A DNA stretch of 64,000 nt from JAEXOD01 sp963667875 (GTDB lineage Bacteria; Bacteroidota; Ignavibacteria; Ignavibacteriales; Melioribacteraceae): positions 639,010-703,009 of the forward strand of contig CAXXGC010000013.1 in assembly GCA_963667875.2 (NCBI GenBank). Direction: 5' to 3'. A model generated the notes under the pieces. The model had not been told where the DNA came from. It searched no databases and saw only the letters and a program-made list of their open reading frames with translations. Shown one piece after another: positions 52,673-61,250 of the stretch. Both the position numbers and the translations under genes were made by a program. Every line of letters begins with the position of its first letter. Within the stretch, counting starts at the first letter, position 1.

Positions 52673-55504
52673 TTAATTAAAAGCACGTATGTTATATGTA
52701 AAAGAAAGTAAATAATATCTACCTAAAACGTTAGATTTTGTATCTTGATAATACGAATCTGCCGTAGTTCGCTGAATATTTGTATTTTGATTTAATAAAT
52801 CGTTTACTAAAAATCGTATTTCGCCGGAATTATCCGAAAATATTTTTTTACCCAAACTTAAGTTCAAATTTATTGTATTTCTATTGTAACTTGATGAAAG
52901 CCCGGAATCGTATTGATGATTAACCTCTGTTTGAATTAAAAATCCTTTCCAAAACATCCAATACAACTTAAATCTTGAATCCTGATTAAAATATGAACTG
53001 GTGTAATTTTTATTTTTACTGTTTTTAGTATCTGTATAACTGCTGTTACTTCCAATTCTAAAATCAAAATCTTCGCTAATATTGCTGCTAATAAATAACC
53101 CGCCGCTATATACTGTTGATTTTGAAAAGTTTTTAACATTATTTAATACACTTGGCGTTTTGGAATAAGTAAGTGATAAGTTTAAATTAATATTTGATTT
53201 TATCAAATCGAACATATATCCGTATGATAAAAACGAACGTATGTTAAAATATCCATCCATGTTTTCAGGTTTGGATAACTGCACACCCTGCGCCAATTCA
53301 ATATTATTTATTGTTGTATCTTTTTGAGCAATATATATGTTATTTCCTATATAATTGTTTGTAATTGTACCGCTCAGCATTACAAAAAATGACTGCATTG
53401 TTTTTAAATCAACATTCGAATATCTTAAATTTATATTATGCCTATAATCCTGTTTTAAATTTGGATTTCCAATACTTAATTGTGATGTATTGGAATTGTT
53501 TAACACATTTTGAAGTTGATCAATTGTCGGTTCATTGTTATTAGTCCTATAATTTAAATCAATATTCATATCGCGCGACATGCCATATCTAAACATAACC
53601 GATGGCAAGATGGAGGAAAATGATTTTTCCATATAATAATTATATGGGAATGTTTCTTTGCTTATTAATTTGGTTAAATTGTAATTTAGACCCATGTTAA
53701 GTCTTATTTTATTTTTTTGATACCTATAACCAAGTCCCATATTATTTGTATAATATTTTTTATTATATACATTCGAAAGCAAAGTATCAAGTTCCGAATA
53801 TGAAAGAGTATTTACCACATAATTGTCAGTATATTGTTTGCTGTCATCCGAAGAAATACCGCTTTGGTAACTAACCAATAAGTTATTATTTTCACTTATT
53901 GGTTCGGTATATTGAATACTAACAGAATAACTGACTCCTTTTTTATCCAAATTAGATGTTTGATTGGAAGTATCATTATAAATGGCATAATTTGTATAAT
54001 TTGTACCTGAATAAAGATAATTATCACCATCATTTTTTTTATACCCGCCGTTAAGTCCTACCGAAACGGTTCTGCCTTTAGTTAAAAATTTATGCCTGAA
54101 TAAAAATTCAACTGAAGTATTTAATGCATTTAAATTGGAATTATAATTACTATTAGCATCGTATAATGATAAAGCATCCAAAAGAGTAGTTCCAAAAGAG
54201 TTAGTAAATCCATCATTCTTTTGATATGAAACAGTTGGACGAAACATAATAGAGTTTAATGAATCAATAATAAAATCCAACTTCATATTAAATCTATGGT
54301 TAATATTATTACTATTCGAATTGTTTGTTTCGTTATAGGTTTGATTAACACCTTCCGTTTCATAATAATGCCTGTCAATAAATGATTCGGCTTGAGTTTT
54401 TGTATTATTGTAAAAATAACTGCTTGATATAGTCAATTTATCGCCAAATTTATTGGAGTAGTTAAATCCGGCAGCAATTGTTTTGGTTATTCCGTTTTGC
54501 GTTTGAACAAGAAAATCACTGGGATTTCCACCACCAAAGTTACCACCTCCCCCGGTATTACCACCGCCATCTCCAGGTCTTCCTCCCGGAGGCGGGCCGC
54601 CTCTAAAACCACCTCCTTGTCTCCCCCCTCCGTGTTCAGAAGAAGCCATTACTCCCAATAAATCTTCCGGTGTAAAATTCTGTTCGTTTAAATTATTAAG
54701 TTGCGCCAAAACTGAAATTCTTTGGTCATTTTGAAAAATATTATAATTTCCGCTTAATTTGTATTTTTTATTATCACTTAATCCACTAAATATTTTACCA
54801 AATGTACCTTCCTTTATTCCAACTCGCGTAATAACATTTAACGTTTTTGTTGTGTTTCCGTCATTAAACCCAGTAAACTGACTTTGTTCACTTTGCTGGT
54901 CAAATACTTGAATTTTTTCTACAATTTCGGCAGGAATATTTTTTAATACTGCACTGGGATCATCACCAAAAAATGTTTTACCATCAACAAGTACTTTTTT
55001 TACTTGTTCGCCTAATACTTTAACAGTACCATCTTGAACAGTTACACCCGGCATTTTTGTTAATAAATTTTCAGTATCCGAATCTTTGTTAATTTTAAAT
55101 GCTTTTGCATTAAATTCAGTAGTATCCGCATTTTGAACTACAGGTAAAACAGTAGCTACAACTTCAACATCAATAGTTTTAACACTCCCTTTTTCCATGT
55201 ATAATTCATCTAAATTTACAGACTTATTTTTTACTGTAATTTCCTGGATTAACTTATTGTAACCCATATAACTGATATGTAATAAATAGTTACCCGATCT
55301 TACATTTTCAAAATAAAATTTACCTTTGTTATTAGTTTTTGTGCCCTGTTCTGTCGAATCCGGCAAGTGTATTAATAAACAGTTTGTTTCACTTAAACTT
55401 TTTTTTGTTTCCAAATCGAATACTTGTCCACTTATTACATAATTTTGTGCTAATAAAGTACCAAATAACAGTAAATTAATAACAACAATTAATAAACTTT
55501 TCAT
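52673..55504 (-). CDS. outer-membrane beta-barrel receptor (TonB-dependent-like, CarboxypepD-reg)
   Basis: The 943-residue protein has a signal peptide (1-19), a carboxypeptidase-regulatory-like domain (about 21-105), a plug-like region (ENLLTKMPGVTVQDGTVKVL, KVLVDGKTFFGDDPSAVLKN), then a barrel to the C-terminus (LSFTYNIRAFN). This is the outer-membrane beta-barrel family 14905 type, which often lacks a clear TonB box. An extracellular-loop tract rich in Gly, Arg and Pro (about 286-322; GGGRQGGGFRGGPPPGG) is notable. It forms a two-gene unit with the downstream Gly/Met-rich lipoprotein. Confidence 0.9.
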   Translation of the reverse strand: MKSLLIVVINLLLFGTLLAQNYVISGQVFDLETKKSLSETNCLLIHLPDSTEQGTKTNNKGKFYFENVRSGNYLLHISYMGYNKLIQEITVKNKSVNLDELYMEKGSVKTIDVEVVATVLPVVQNADTTEFNAKAFKINKDSDTENLLTKMPGVTVQDGTVKVLGEQVKKVLVDGKTFFGDDPSAVLKNIPAEIVEKIQVFDQQSEQSQFTGFNDGNTTKTLNVITRVGIKEGTFGKIFSGLSDNKKYKLSGNYNIFQNDQRISVLAQLNNLNEQNFTPEDLLGVMASSEHGGGRQGGGFRGGPPPGGRPGDGGGNTGGGGNFGGGNPSDFLVQTQNGITKTIAAGFNYSNKFGDKLTISSSYFYNNTKTQAESFIDRHYYETEGVNQTYNETNNSNSNNINHRFNMKLDFIIDSLNSIMFRPTVSYQKNDGFTNSFGTTLLDALSLYDANSNYNSNLNALNTSVEFLFRHKFLTKGRTVSVGLNGGYKKNDGDNYLYSGTNYTNYAIYNDTSNQTSNLDKKGVSYSVSIQYTEPISENNNLLVSYQSGISSDDSKQYTDNYVVNTLSYSELDTLLSNVYNKKYYTNNMGLGYRYQKNKIRLNMGLNYNLTKLISKETFPYNYYMEKSFSSILPSVMFRYGMSRDMNIDLNYRTNNNEPTIDQLQNVLNNSNTSQLSIGNPNLKQDYRHNINLRYSNVDLKTMQSFFVMLSGTITNNYIGNNIYIAQKDTTINNIELAQGVQLSKPENMDGYFNIRSFLSYGYMFDLIKSNINLNLSLTYSKTPSVLNNVKNFSKSTVYSGGLFISSNISEDFDFRIGSNSSYTDTKNSKNKNYTSSYFNQDSRFKLYWMFWKGFLIQTEVNHQYDSGLSSSYNRNTINLNLSLGKKIFSDNSGEIRFLVNDLLNQNTNIQRTTADSYYQDTKSNVLGRYYLLSFTYNIRAFN

Positions 55505-55734
55505 AAAAATCCTTTTTTAATCATATCACTTGGACACGATTTTTTATTTAATGGTTTAAATTTAATTCAAATTTTACAATTGGAATAATGATAAAATTAA
55601 ATTTCTTTTTTAGACCGAATATCAAATAGGACGAAATGAAATTAGTATTGAAATTTTTCAAGGAGCTGATTAATAATATAATCGGATTATCTATAACAAG
55701 ATATAAGGATTTTAAATAACTACATCATTTATAT

Positions 55735-55961
55735 ACTGTGTTAAAATTGGGGATTGATATGCTGCCAATGCTATTATACTTGGGTTAAAACCCAATTTTA
55801 GCCCTCTTCCGTCACCGGCATAAATGCCGATGTTATATAAAAGCCGATAACTTATTGTAACAACGCATATTACTGCATTGTTATTCCCGTATAAGCACCT
55901 CGTAGAAGTGCAATGTTTGTAATCACATACACCACCACCAATCAGCACGGCATAGCCGTGC
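55735..55961. repeat. composite REP-like repeat with double hairpin (copy C)
   Basis: The blocks ACTGTGTTAAAATTGGGGA, CTTGGGTTAAAACCCAAT, TAACTTATTGTAA and the hairpins GCACCTCGTAGAAGTGC (55895-55911) and GCACGGCATAGCCGTGC (55945-55961) match copy B at 40077-40328. An open frame on the minus strand at 55712-55948 is a by-product of this repeat. The rest of the gap from 55505 to 55734 is AT-rich and empty. Confidence 0.78.
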
Positions 55962-55965
55962 CACC

Positions 55966-56241
55966 CAATGTTGTCAACTTAAGGATTATCTATTCTTCAT
56001 TCTTACAATGCAACTTACTTACGGGGTTGTGGTTCTTTTTTTATCGTTCATGATACTGTTACGAAACCCCATTCGTGGTTTTTTAATATAATCCTTTAAT
56101 CCAAATAGAAATATAAATACTGAAAATCAATTTATTGCGTAATAACGCTGAAAGCGTTACATATCATTAGACCGCGGAACCATTAATACCGGTTTCAACC
56201 CCCGAATAAAATGGAGTAATTTGCTTAAGTTGACAACATTG
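55966..56241. mobile_element. MITE-like element with 18-bp terminal inverted repeats
   Basis: CAATGTTGTCAACTTAAG (55966-55983) and its exact reverse complement (56224-56241) bound 276 bp of non-coding DNA. Flanks are CCGTGCCACC (55956-55965) and CCGTGCCGCC (56242-56251), a 9-of-10 direct repeat that looks like a target duplication. It interrupts the second hairpin region of REP copy C: joining the flanks restores the order seen in copy B. No transposase is inside, so it would be moved in trans. The remaining sequence to 56429 holds no gene. Confidence 0.72.
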
Positions 56242-56429
56242 CCGTGCCGCCTTGGAACCTTTATTCCAATATTTTAACACGGTTTATTTAAGTTACAAGG
56301 AATAATAACTGCTAACTGCGGCCATTAGGCCTGATTTGAAAAATATTATTATTAATTTTTATTGCCAAAAATAATTTTATTTACATGAATATAATAATAT
56401 CTACAGCAAAATTAGAATTTAATTACAGT

Positions 56430-58304
56430 TTATCTTAAATCATCAATCATTCCCCGCTTGACACTTTTGGGTTCAGGATCAATTTTTACTCTTTTATAAT
56501 AAGGGATTTCCAGAGAAAAAATAATATTATTGTACCCATCTTTATTAACTTTGATATCAAAGTCATTAATTTTAACCAGCTGATTTACCAGCAAATAATT
56601 TATTCCTATTTCATTGCGAAAATCGTCTAAAAGCTCATAACTATCAGTGGATGACATAATATTAGAGTATTTTTCATCGTACTCCATTCCAACACATGTT
56701 AATCCAATAACTAAATTATTTCTTTCATTTTTTATTAAATTAATAATAATTTGTGATGTTTTTGCGTACACAACAGCATTATCTATTATAATGGAAATTA
56801 TCTGTTTAAGTGATTTTTCATCCGAGAATAAAAAAACCGAATCACAATGCTCAAAAATTGTAAATTGAATTTGACTATTAAAATTGCTCTCAAATACATT
56901 ATTAACTAATTGTTTAATATTTATTTCATCGCAAAATAAATTCAACTTATTTTTAGATAAATCAGAAAAAAGTGAAATTTTTTCAATTTTGTTTTTTAAT
57001 TGAAAAACATCTTTTTCAATTGAATCAAAATTAGTTGATAATTCAGATTCCGCTGTTATTTTTTTTAAATTATTAAGTTCAGAAACAATATTTTCTATTG
57101 TAATTTTAATATCGTGCGAAATTATTTCTGTTAAAACATCGTTTATTACTTTTTTGTCTTTCTCTTTTTTTGTAATTTCCTCTAATCTTGCTTCTGCAAG
57201 TTTTCTATCCGTAATATTTCGCGATAAACTTTGAATATAAACCACCTTATTAGTTTCATCTAAAATTGGTTTAACTACGGTATCAAACCATATATATTCG
57301 CCATTATTTTTTCTAATTCTATATTCAACACGATCAAACAATTTATCAATTGATACTTTTTTTCTTGATGGATTAAGTATTTTTTGAATATCATCGGGAT
57401 GAAAATAATTAGATGGATATTGGCCAATCATTTCTTCCTGAGTATACCCCAATATAGAAACAACTGATGGTGAAATCCAAACATATTTTGAATCAGCTTC
57501 GTGCAGACAAACCAGATCCGTACTGTTTGCAGATATTATTTCGTATAACTTTTTAATTTCAATTGCAGATTCTAAAGCAATTGATTGCTGTGTTATGTCT
57601 CTTATAACCGATAAAACAGAAATAACATTTTTTGATTCATCAAACTCGGGAATCATTCTAATATTTAAAACAGTCTTTAAATTATTTACAAAATATTCAA
57701 TATCTTCCTCTAAAAGTATTTTTATCTGTAATACTTCGGCAATTTTATTTTCCCAAAACGAAATAATTTTTTCATTAAAGGCCAGGTCTTTTATGCTTTT
57801 ACCAAGAATTTCATCAGGTGATTTTTGAAAAAGTGACCGTATATTATTATTAAAGTAAAGAATGCGTCCATTGTTTGTAAACCGAATAATAACATCGGGT
57901 GTACTTTCGGTTATTGAAAGCAGTTCTGTTTCTTTACTTATTAAATCAAGTGTTTGCTCTTCAACTAAATATTGAAGATGATTTTTATGCCGGATTAAAT
58001 CTTCTTCCTGCTCAAGCCGTTCAATCAAAATTGCCAATATTTGACACGAATTTGAAAGCAGATCAAATGTTTCCTCTGAAATAATACTTAAATTGGAAAT
58101 ATTTATATAACCGTAACCATTATTTCTGGTGCACACTTCAACAAATCGACTCGATTCATTATCAATTTTATTCACCCATTCAAAATCAATAAATGGGAAA
58201 AGTTCATGAAGTTCTTCAATAAATAATTGCTTTAGTTTGTCTTTGTCTTTAATTTGAGATAAATTTGTTATTAATAACAACATATCATGCGAAAGATTTA
58301 CCAT
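56430..58304 (-). CDS. PAS-PAS sensor protein with degenerate histidine-kinase core
   Basis: The 624-residue soluble protein has a GAF-like start (about 1-95), a coiled linker, PAS (about 125-240) and PAS (about 250-370) domains, and a kinase-like end. The H box keeps its His (SHDIKITIENI) but lacks the usual RTPL. The N box keeps Asn (IIDNAVVYA), while the DxGxG ATP-binding loop is absent (LTCVGMEYDEKY) and the G2 glycines are lost (GINYLLVNQLV). It is probably impaired in ATP binding and may act as a phosphotransfer or sensing partner. It starts 3 bp after the MEDS gene. Confidence 0.85.
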   Translation of the reverse strand: MVNLSHDMLLLITNLSQIKDKDKLKQLFIEELHELFPFIDFEWVNKIDNESSRFVEVCTRNNGYGYINISNLSIISEETFDLLSNSCQILAILIERLEQEEDLIRHKNHLQYLVEEQTLDLISKETELLSITESTPDVIIRFTNNGRILYFNNNIRSLFQKSPDEILGKSIKDLAFNEKIISFWENKIAEVLQIKILLEEDIEYFVNNLKTVLNIRMIPEFDESKNVISVLSVIRDITQQSIALESAIEIKKLYEIISANSTDLVCLHEADSKYVWISPSVVSILGYTQEEMIGQYPSNYFHPDDIQKILNPSRKKVSIDKLFDRVEYRIRKNNGEYIWFDTVVKPILDETNKVVYIQSLSRNITDRKLAEARLEEITKKEKDKKVINDVLTEIISHDIKITIENIVSELNNLKKITAESELSTNFDSIEKDVFQLKNKIEKISLFSDLSKNKLNLFCDEINIKQLVNNVFESNFNSQIQFTIFEHCDSVFLFSDEKSLKQIISIIIDNAVVYAKTSQIIINLIKNERNNLVIGLTCVGMEYDEKYSNIMSSTDSYELLDDFRNEIGINYLLVNQLVKINDFDIKVNKDGYNNIIFSLEIPYYKRVKIDPEPKSVKRGMIDDLR

Positions 58305-58307
58305 TTA

Positions 58308-58961
58308 TTATCCTTTATTTTTAAACTCAGGGGCATTTGCTTCCAACCACTCATCGGGATGAATATAATAAGGGTTTTTTGTAATAACCCCGCAATTTAT
58401 TGTATATGGATGGGTTCTTAAAACATTCATTATCATTGAACCCGAAAATTTTTGAACATTATATAAGCAGATACTAATCCATGGTTTATTAGCTATAAAA
58501 TAATTTAATCTTGATTCATAAACAAATAAATTTTTTACTCCTTTTATGGCCTGTAATGCCCAGACCATTTCGGCAGTTGCTCTAATATTCCTTCTTCCGT
58601 TTAATTGCGATTTAGCAAAAAAGTTATTCAAAGCTGTATCCATATACAATGGATCAAATTCATCGTTTGGATAATATAATTCTTTAGATGTTAACATTTT
58701 AAATTTCGATTCATCAAACAACTGATCTTTGCATTCAGGACACGAACACAAAAAATTTTCATTAAAATTTTGTGGTGTTCTTTCCGATGGACAATATAAG
58801 TCCAAATCACCATCAATTAAACCCTGTTTTAAAAACCCAAAAATTATTTCATCTCTTTCTTGTTCGCTTTGATACAAACCGCACATATGCACACCCCAGT
58901 TACATGAATAATTACCAAAACCCAAGGTAAGCTCCTCCATATCCGATGTTTTAAGAAACAT
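58308..58961 (-). CDS. MEDS-domain sensory protein
   Basis: The 217-residue protein fits the MEDS (methanogen/methylotroph DcmR sensory) domain: WGVHMCGLYQSEQERDEIIF, then FLKQGLIDGDLDLYC, and a middle helix-strand pattern (RNIRATAEMVWALQAIKGVK, LFVYESRLNYFI). A CSCPEC cysteine cluster at about residues 73-78 is unusual for a small inserted loop and could bind metal. MEDS domains sense small molecules in regulators such as DcmR. Here the gene sits between two PAS kinase genes, probably feeding a signal to them. Confidence 0.8.
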   Translation of the reverse strand: MFLKTSDMEELTLGFGNYSCNWGVHMCGLYQSEQERDEIIFGFLKQGLIDGDLDLYCPSERTPQNFNENFLCSCPECKDQLFDESKFKMLTSKELYYPNDEFDPLYMDTALNNFFAKSQLNGRRNIRATAEMVWALQAIKGVKNLFVYESRLNYFIANKPWISICLYNVQKFSGSMIMNVLRTHPYTINCGVITKNPYYIHPDEWLEANAPEFKNKG

Positions 58962-58998
58962 ACTATTTCTCCCTGCTTAAATTAGTAAGTTTTTCCAA

Positions 58999-60042
58999 TT
59001 ACTTAAATAATGGTAAAGTAAAATAAATTACTGTTCCGCTGCCTACTTTGCTTTCCACCCAAATTTCCCCCTTTTGTTTATCAACAAAATCTTTACATAA
59101 TATTAAACCTAATCCACTGCTTGGTTCACCCTCGGTACCTTTTGTTTTTATTTTTTCATCAATTTTAAATATTTTGGGTAAATCTTCCGGTTTAATTCCA
59201 ATTCCATTATCCTGCACGGCTATGCGGGCAAAATCTTTCCCAATCTTACAAAAATTAATTCTAATTACCCCTCCTCTTCTTGTAAATTTTAACGCATTGG
59301 AAAGTAAATTTCTAAGAATACCATCAAGCATATTTTCATCAGCAACAACTTGAATGCTTTCATCTCCAATCACATTAATTGAAATTTCTTTTTCGCGCAA
59401 TTTTTGTTTTATAGATAATATATTTAATTGAATTTTTTCTGAAAGTAAAAATATCTTTGGTGTATATGTTAAAAGTCCTCTTTGATTTTTGGACCAGATC
59501 AGCAAATTTTCAAGTAATTTATTCAAATTTAATGCAGAGCTATACATGTTTTTACTGATTTCATTAAATTCTTCTTTATTTAACACATCGTATTCTTCAC
59601 ATAACATTTTGGTAATCCCCAATAATCCATGTAAAGGACTTCGCAAGTCGTGTGATATAATTGAAAAAAATTTGTCTTTTTCACTATTCAATTTAAGCAA
59701 TTCTTCGTTTTGACTAATTATTTTTTGTTCATTTTGCTTTTTATCAGTAATATCAATTGAAACTCCAATACAAGATATTATTTCACCATCGGCAGCTTTA
59801 ACCGGATTGATTATTGTTTCTAAATAAGTATCTTCAAACAGATTAACAAATTTTTGCGTTTCTCCATTTAGTGCTCGTTTAAATTTTTCACAAATATCGG
59901 GATAAAATTTAAAAACATCTAAAAATGAAAGACCTAAAACTTCTTCAGTACTAAAAATAGAATCTTTTATACCCGAACCCTCAAATAATTGGAAATAACC
60001 ATTTTGGTCTATTTCAAATGTAATTATTGGAGTATTTTCCAC
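58999..60042 (-). CDS. PAS histidine kinase, downstream part of a frameshifted gene
   Basis: The 347-residue frame begins GTG GAA AAT ACT with no Shine-Dalgarno, directly inside a PAS domain (ENTPIITFEIDQNGYFQLF). The kinase core is intact: SHDLRSPLHGLLG, the N box LLSNALKF, DNGIGI and SGLGL. Adding one A to the A7 run at 60055-60061 (minus strand) joins it to the preceding frame with a natural PAS linker (SNEKKLKNVVENT), giving one protein of about 660 residues. As it stands it may be translated poorly or only by slippage. Confidence 0.88.
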   Translation of the reverse strand: MENTPIITFEIDQNGYFQLFEGSGIKDSIFSTEEVLGLSFLDVFKFYPDICEKFKRALNGETQKFVNLFEDTYLETIINPVKAADGEIISCIGVSIDITDKKQNEQKIISQNEELLKLNSEKDKFFSIISHDLRSPLHGLLGITKMLCEEYDVLNKEEFNEISKNMYSSALNLNKLLENLLIWSKNQRGLLTYTPKIFLLSEKIQLNILSIKQKLREKEISINVIGDESIQVVADENMLDGILRNLLSNALKFTRRGGVIRINFCKIGKDFARIAVQDNGIGIKPEDLPKIFKIDEKIKTKGTEGEPSSGLGLILCKDFVDKQKGEIWVESKVGSGTVIYFTLPLFK

Positions 60043-60050
60043 TACGTTTT

Positions 60051-60980
60051 TTAATTTTTTTCATTTGACCTTAACTTTGATTCTATTTCTTTTAATTCCG
60101 TAATATCTATTAACGAAATTAAACCGGCGTTTTTATTGTTTATTTTAATTGAATTTCCATTAACATAAACCCATTTAGTATCATTTTGTTTTGTATTTAC
60201 TAAAAGTTCATAAGCATGTGGTGCCAATTCACCATTTTGCCTTAATTTACCAATTTTTATAATTTCACCTTTTTTTTCATCGGCAACCAATTCCCAATAA
60301 TTCATCTTAAATAATTCATCTTTTGTATAACCAAATATTTTTTCTGCTGCCGAATTTGCATAAATCCACTTATCATCTTGGTACATTAAAATTGCATACG
60401 GTCCAAATTCAGCTAATTTTTTGAATTTTTCTTCACTTTCAATTAATTTTCTCTCAGCTCTTTTATTTTCAGTAATATCAATTAATATAATCACCACAGC
60501 TTCCGAATCCGAATAAATGCTGCCTGAAGTCCTTACTAATACTTCTTTAATTTCCCCGCTTTTTGTATTTATTTTTAATTCATACCCATTAATCAGTTCC
60601 CCTCTTTTCCTTTTTTTAATATTCTCAACTATCAAGGTTCGGTGTTCTTCATTCACAAATTCAAGAACATGAGCACCAATAAATTCATCATGCGTATAAC
60701 CGGTTAACTCGGTAGCCGCATTATTTGAATACACAATAACACCGTTAATATGTATTAATACAACATCCGGCAGCACCGAAAGTAAACTTTCAAATTCGCT
60801 TTGCAGGGTAAAATATTTTGAGGGCGGGATAGGATTAAATTCTATAATATTATTAGGCTTGGAGGAATCATTTCCAGGTAAAAATATTTTTTTTTGTATA
60901 ATTTTTTTTAATTCATCGTTTTCATCTTTTAATTTAACTAATTCTTCTGTTATTTTCTTTATTTCAAGCGAAAAATCCAT
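60051..60980 (-). CDS. double-PAS sensor, upstream part of a frameshifted kinase gene
   Basis: The 309-residue frame has a coiled N-terminal helix (IKKITEELVKLKDENDELKK) and two PAS domains (about 65-180, 190-305), each ending in an ITE or ITEL signature (VILIDITENKRAERKL, SLIDITELKEIESKL). It stops abruptly after SNEKN, 8 bp before the next kinase frame. A one-base change in the A7 run restores a three-PAS kinase, so this is probably not a stand-alone protein. It is divergent from the deiminase-family gene at 61251. Confidence 0.85.
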   Translation of the reverse strand: MDFSLEIKKITEELVKLKDENDELKKIIQKKIFLPGNDSSKPNNIIEFNPIPPSKYFTLQSEFESLLSVLPDVVLIHINGVIVYSNNAATELTGYTHDEFIGAHVLEFVNEEHRTLIVENIKKRKRGELINGYELKINTKSGEIKEVLVRTSGSIYSDSEAVVIILIDITENKRAERKLIESEEKFKKLAEFGPYAILMYQDDKWIYANSAAEKIFGYTKDELFKMNYWELVADEKKGEIIKIGKLRQNGELAPHAYELLVNTKQNDTKWVYVNGNSIKINNKNAGLISLIDITELKEIESKLRSNEKN

Positions 60981-61193
60981 AGCTACCTCAAAAACACTTT
61001 AATTTACGGAACAAAAGCTTGCTTAGTGTACTAATGCCAAAATTTTATTGTTGCCTACCTAAATAAATATTCAAAGTATTATATTGAACTAAAAAAAACA
61101 ACAGGTCTATTAGTTTATAATTGATGAAAATACAAAATAACTTTTGTTTATGCAATTAATATTTTTAATTTTACTTATTCATTCTTTCATTAA

Positions 61194-61224
61194 TTTACAC
61201 ATAAGTATTTATTTGCTAAATTTG
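61194..61224 (+). promoter_or_regulatory. Bacteroidota-type promoter of the deiminase-family gene
   Basis: TTTA at 61194-61197, exactly 19 bp, then TAAATTTG at 61217-61224 matches the -33/-7 consensus TTTG-N19-TAnnTTTG with one change. The predicted start of transcription is near 61231, about 20 bp before the ATG at 61251. The other strand of this 270-bp gap must serve the PAS kinase operon. Confidence 0.55.
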
Positions 61225-61250
61225 TTTAATTATTACGGAAATCTATTTTT

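Noticed and set aside
55712..55948. 78-codon open frame on the minus strand
   Set aside because: It lies wholly inside the REP-like composite repeat, is cysteine- and tyrosine-rich without domain pattern, and its homologous repeat copy at 40 kb does not keep the frame.
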